Below are positions 61,627 to 64,000 of a stretch of 64,000 bases of DNA, one piece after another. The notes beneath the pieces were generated by a model that did not search any database, was not told the origin of the DNA, and saw only the letters and a program-made list of their open reading frames with translations. Source of the DNA: Polyangium sp. 15x6 (GTDB lineage: Bacteria > Myxococcota_A > Polyangia > Polyangiales > Polyangiaceae); contig NZ_JASBQE010000028.1 of NCBI RefSeq assembly GCF_029960785.1, positions 62,001 to 126,000 on the forward strand. The letters are read 5' to 3'. The position numbers and the translations under genes were made by a program. The first letter of the stretch is position 1, and each line of letters starts with the position of its first letter.

Positions 61627-61728
61627 GAGCATCGGACGATGCTCGGAAGATCGCGAAGCGATCTTCCCTCGGGGGGTGAATCGGCCGGGCTCTGCCTGGC
61701 CGAGAGGGGGACGCGAGGCGTCCCCCTC
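61627..61728. repeat. array of four consecutive hairpins
   Basis: Four stem-loops follow one another: 61627-61644 (7 bp, GAGCATC/GATGCTC), 61645-61667 (10 bp, GGAAGATCGC-GAA-GCGATCTTCC), 61681-61703 (10 bp with one G-T, triloop TCT), 61704-61728 (11 bp, GAGGGGGACGC-GAG-reverse). Three have three-base loops and all pair nearly perfectly. They start four bases after the small gene's stop and could be a terminator cluster or a REP/MITE-like element. Confidence 0.75.
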
Positions 61729-61821
61729 GGGACGAGCGCACGAGCGTTTCGAATACCATGCTAGGCTCGCGCACCGGATGAGCTAGCTGCCCGGCCCTCC
61801 GGCGGACGGGCGCGGGAGAGC

Positions 61822-62463
61822 ATGGCTTTGGGTCGTACGGCACGAAGGGGTGTGGGGTCTCTGCCCCACGGTCGGTCCAGGATCAGTGCGTGGGCCTGCG
61901 CGGCGGCGCTGGGGGTCGCAACGCTCACGGGGCAGCCGAGCGAAGCCCGAGCCGAGCCGGTCGTCGGGACCGGGAAGGGGATCGTGGGCGGCGCCTTGCT
62001 CGGCGGCGAGATCGTCGCGATCACCATGGGTGCAGTCGGCGTGAGCAAGGGCTGGCCGTACCTCGTCTTTCCGCCGCTCGCCGCGGTGGGCGGCGGGATC
62101 GGCGGATACTTCATCGAGCAGGCAGCCCCGCCGGCCGAGGTGCCGCTCTACATGCTGGCCGGCGGGATGGCGCTGGTGATCCCGACGATCATCGTGACGC
62201 TGAACGCCACGCTCTACAAAGCGCCGGAGAACTACCCGAACGAGCCGGTGCAGAACCAGCCCGCGGGAGAGCCGGCGTTGCCGAGGACGAGCAAGCGGCC
62301 GGTGCATGTGCCGATGTCGTTCGTGGACATGCACGAAGGACGGCTCGCGCTCGGTGTGCCCGCGGTGGAGATCCGCCCGCTGTACACGCAGGAGGAGATC
62401 GCGAAGTTCGGGGTCACGCAGGCGCGCGAGGTGAAGATCCCGGTCTTTCAGGCGAGCTTCTAA
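61822..62463 (+). CDS. hypothetical membrane/secreted protein
   Basis: 213 residues. An N-terminal signal-like helix (ACAAALGVATLTG) ends near AEP. Three hydrophobic segments follow (GIVGGALLGGEIVAITMGAV; YLVFPPLAAVGGGIGGYFI; YMLAGGMALVIPTIIVTL), then a soluble Pro-rich tail ending in KIPVFQASF. Function unknown. Confidence 0.65.
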   Translation: MALGRTARRGVGSLPHGRSRISAWACAAALGVATLTGQPSEARAEPVVGTGKGIVGGALLGGEIVAITMGAVGVSKGWPYLVFPPLAAVGGGIGGYFIEQAAPPAEVPLYMLAGGMALVIPTIIVTLNATLYKAPENYPNEPVQNQPAGEPALPRTSKRPVHVPMSFVDMHEGRLALGVPAVEIRPLYTQEEIAKFGVTQAREVKIPVFQASF

Positions 62464-62568
62464 GAACGGCGCAGCGCCCCGGACGTGTCTCGGCGGCACG
62501 TTGCGCGGGAGCGTCGAGGCGGGGACACTGAGGCAGGCGGGCACGCGCGGCGCGGGCCCGAAACCGCC

Positions 62569-63357
62569 ATGTCCCGCATCTATCCGGTCGAAGCTTACTC
62601 GTACGCGTCGCGCTTCAACCTGCGCGAGGTGGAGGCCTGGTTGCCGCCCGATCGCGGCATCCGCTCGACGAAGACGCAGCTCGTCGTGTCGCTCGACGGC
62701 GACAGGCTCGCGTACCTTTTCGACTTCGGCGCGATCGTGTTCGTGAACGTGCCCGATGCCGAGCGCGAGAGCATCGTCGGCACCTTCAACAAGAAGCTGC
62801 CGCAGGAGCCGCATCCGCCGCTGCGCGAGAGCTTCCTCGTCGAGGTGCGTTCGGGATCCGCGGTCGAGGTGCGCTTCGATCGGGTCGTCGTGCCCGATGT
62901 CGATCCGATCACGCTCGACGTCATCGCCACGGTGCTCGCGCAGTCCGTGGCCATCGACTACTACGACGAGGACGTGCAGGCGATCCTGGATCGCGTGGGC
63001 GCGGTGGCCGGCGATGTCGCGCGGGAAGGCCGAACGCTCGGCCGGACGCGAGATTTCGTGCGGTTCGTGGGCACGGCGATGGCGTCGCAGGTCGAGATCA
63101 TCACGGCGATCTCGCTGCTCGACAAACCCGACCTCACCTGGGAGAACGAGGCCGCCGATCGGCTGCACGACAAGCTGCGGAACAACCTCGAGATCCAGGA
63201 GCGGCACAAGGCGCTGGAGATCAAGCTGTCGACGATCCGCGAGACCTTGCAGACCTTGATCGAGTTCAGCCAGACGCGCCGCATGGTCTTCCTCGAAGCA
63301 GCGATCGTGGCGCTCATCGTGTTCGAGATCGTGCTGAGTCTGCTGAAGCTCAACTGA
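62569..63357 (+). CDS. RMD1/DUF155 family membrane protein
   Basis: 262 residues. AYSYASRFNLREVEAWLPP and LVVSLDGDRLAYLFDFGAIV are typical of DUF155 (yeast Rmd1, human RMND1, bacterial YagE). The C-terminal helix (VFLEAAIVALIVFEIVLSLL) anchors it after a coiled stretch (HKALEIKLSTIRETLQTLIE). Function in bacteria unknown; mitochondrial homologues support translation. Confidence 0.85.
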   Translation: MSRIYPVEAYSYASRFNLREVEAWLPPDRGIRSTKTQLVVSLDGDRLAYLFDFGAIVFVNVPDAERESIVGTFNKKLPQEPHPPLRESFLVEVRSGSAVEVRFDRVVVPDVDPITLDVIATVLAQSVAIDYYDEDVQAILDRVGAVAGDVAREGRTLGRTRDFVRFVGTAMASQVEIITAISLLDKPDLTWENEAADRLHDKLRNNLEIQERHKALEIKLSTIRETLQTLIEFSQTRRMVFLEAAIVALIVFEIVLSLLKLN

Positions 63358-63825
63358 TCAGAACCGAGCGCGCATGGCCACGAGGGTGCCGATGACGCAC
63401 GCGGCGAGCGCGAAGAACGCCGAGGCCACGTAGCCCGTGCGCGAGGCGCGGCGCAGGGCGCGCGAGGGTGCGTCGTGGCTGGTCGCGCCCGCGGCGAAGA
63501 GGGCCGCGAGCGCGAGGCCGGCGAAGACGAGCACGCCGAAGGAGAGGTGCAGCTTGCGCTCGAAGAGAAAGCCGAGCGAGCGCGAGGCGAGGAAGAGGCG
63601 CTGGCGGAGGTGGGTGCGGTAGGGGAGGTCGAGCCAGACGCCCGTTGCGAAGGAGGCCACGGCGAGGGAGGTCGTCGCCGCGGAAGCGAGGCGGATCCAG
63701 CGGGAGATGCGGGCGTCGTCGCGGAGGCGTACGAGGGCCGCGGCGAGCGCGACGAGGGCGACGGCCGAGATCCAGGCGAGGACGCCGTGGACGAGCGCGA
63801 CACGGCGGAGGAGCTCGGGCGTCAC
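63358..63825 (-). CDS. hypothetical membrane protein
   Basis: 155 residues, four hydrophobic segments (VALVHGVLAWISAVALVALA; LASAATTSLAVASFATGVWL; LSFGVLVFAGLALAALFAAG; YVASAFFALAACVIGTLVAM). GTG start overlaps the stop of the next upstream gene (GTGA). His residues in the loops (VHG, THLRQ, LHLS) recall small haem-bearing membrane proteins, but this is a guess. Its stop abuts that of the RMD1 gene. Confidence 0.65.
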   Translation of the reverse strand: MTPELLRRVALVHGVLAWISAVALVALAAALVRLRDDARISRWIRLASAATTSLAVASFATGVWLDLPYRTHLRQRLFLASRSLGFLFERKLHLSFGVLVFAGLALAALFAAGATSHDAPSRALRRASRTGYVASAFFALAACVIGTLVAMRARF

Positions 63826-64000
63826 GGGACGAGCGCTCCTTGAAGAGCGAGCGCGAGCGCGGCGGCGAAAGTGGCGCGGCCGAGCCAGACGGCGGCAGCC
63901 TCGATCGAGCGCGTCGCGAGCGCGTGGCCGCCGAAGGTCGCCGCGCCGCCGGCATACGCCGCGAGGAGCGCGCGCCACACGAAGCGGCTTCGATCCGACC
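63822..64000 (-). CDS. membrane protein (5' end missing)
   Basis: The last 58 codons of a gene running in from the right edge: RALLAAYAGGAATFGGHALA, then TRSIEAAAVWLGRATFAAAL, ending LQGALVP. Hydrophobic; the FGGHAL part faintly recalls DUF423 proteins. It overlaps the downstream membrane gene by four bases. Confidence 0.55.
   Translation of the reverse strand, partial: SDRSRFVWRALLAAYAGGAATFGGHALATRSIEAAAVWLGRATFAAALALALQGALVP

Overview
The window is very GC-rich chromosomal DNA from a delta-type bacterium, most probably Myxococcota, order Polyangiales (Sorangium/Polyangium relatives). The signs are many Ser/Pro/Ala-rich lipoproteins, MopE-type metal-binding motifs, a five-domain fatty-acyl reductase/ligase/acyltransferase protein like the myxobacterial ether-lipid enzyme ElbD, two cytochromes P450, an RpoH-type sigma factor with a long acidic leader, and many four-base start/stop overlaps. 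The species is an inference from gene content.

Layout. 0-10.7 kb: 3' part of a GH13 amylase, a P450, and several lipoprotein or secreted genes (beta-propeller types, a PrcB-domain protein, a Tiki/ChaN-like protein). 11-14 kb: a translationally coupled pair, a P-loop NTPase and a TPR-bearing partner. 14-19.2 kb: tandem-hotdog hydratase plus methylmalonyl-CoA epimerase, a cupin, a quinone oxidoreductase and urocanase. 19.7-23.8 kb: a small locus of ThDP enzyme, KAS III-like enzyme and P450. 23.9-26.2 kb: a prolyl-oligopeptidase homologue that has lost its nucleophile and histidine. 26.3-32 kb: the ElbD-like fusion coupled to an SDR. 32-43.4 kb: mostly housekeeping (CvfB-like, mutL, sigma factor, rsmI, rsgA, glyS).

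43.4-54.9 kb is an accessory island between glyS and a tRNA-Arg(ACG) gene. Its core is an eight-gene minus-strand operon holding two HTTM-type membrane proteins. Each has a single-pass partner of the SdpA/DUF5819 kind, and a serine beta-lactamase-fold hydrolase lies between the two pairs. To its right is a second hydrolase copy whose first residues are copied from glyS, then a truncated partner gene, an HNH endonuclease, a DUF6572-like gene, a secreted JAMM-like lipoprotein, an ankyrin gene, a shuffled set of gene fragments (one looks like a DNA methyltransferase C-terminus) and palindromic tandem repeats.

55-64 kb: an unusual SDR, a small protein followed by an LRR-DUF6745 protein, a lipoprotein, dapA-dapB, a cluster of four hairpins, an RMD1/DUF155 protein and membrane proteins.

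The most interesting points are the duplicated HTTM operon, the glyS-derived start of the second hydrolase, the pseudo-peptidase, the NTPase/TPR pair, the ThDP/KAS/P450 locus and the hairpin array. Family names are from recognition by eye; no search was run.
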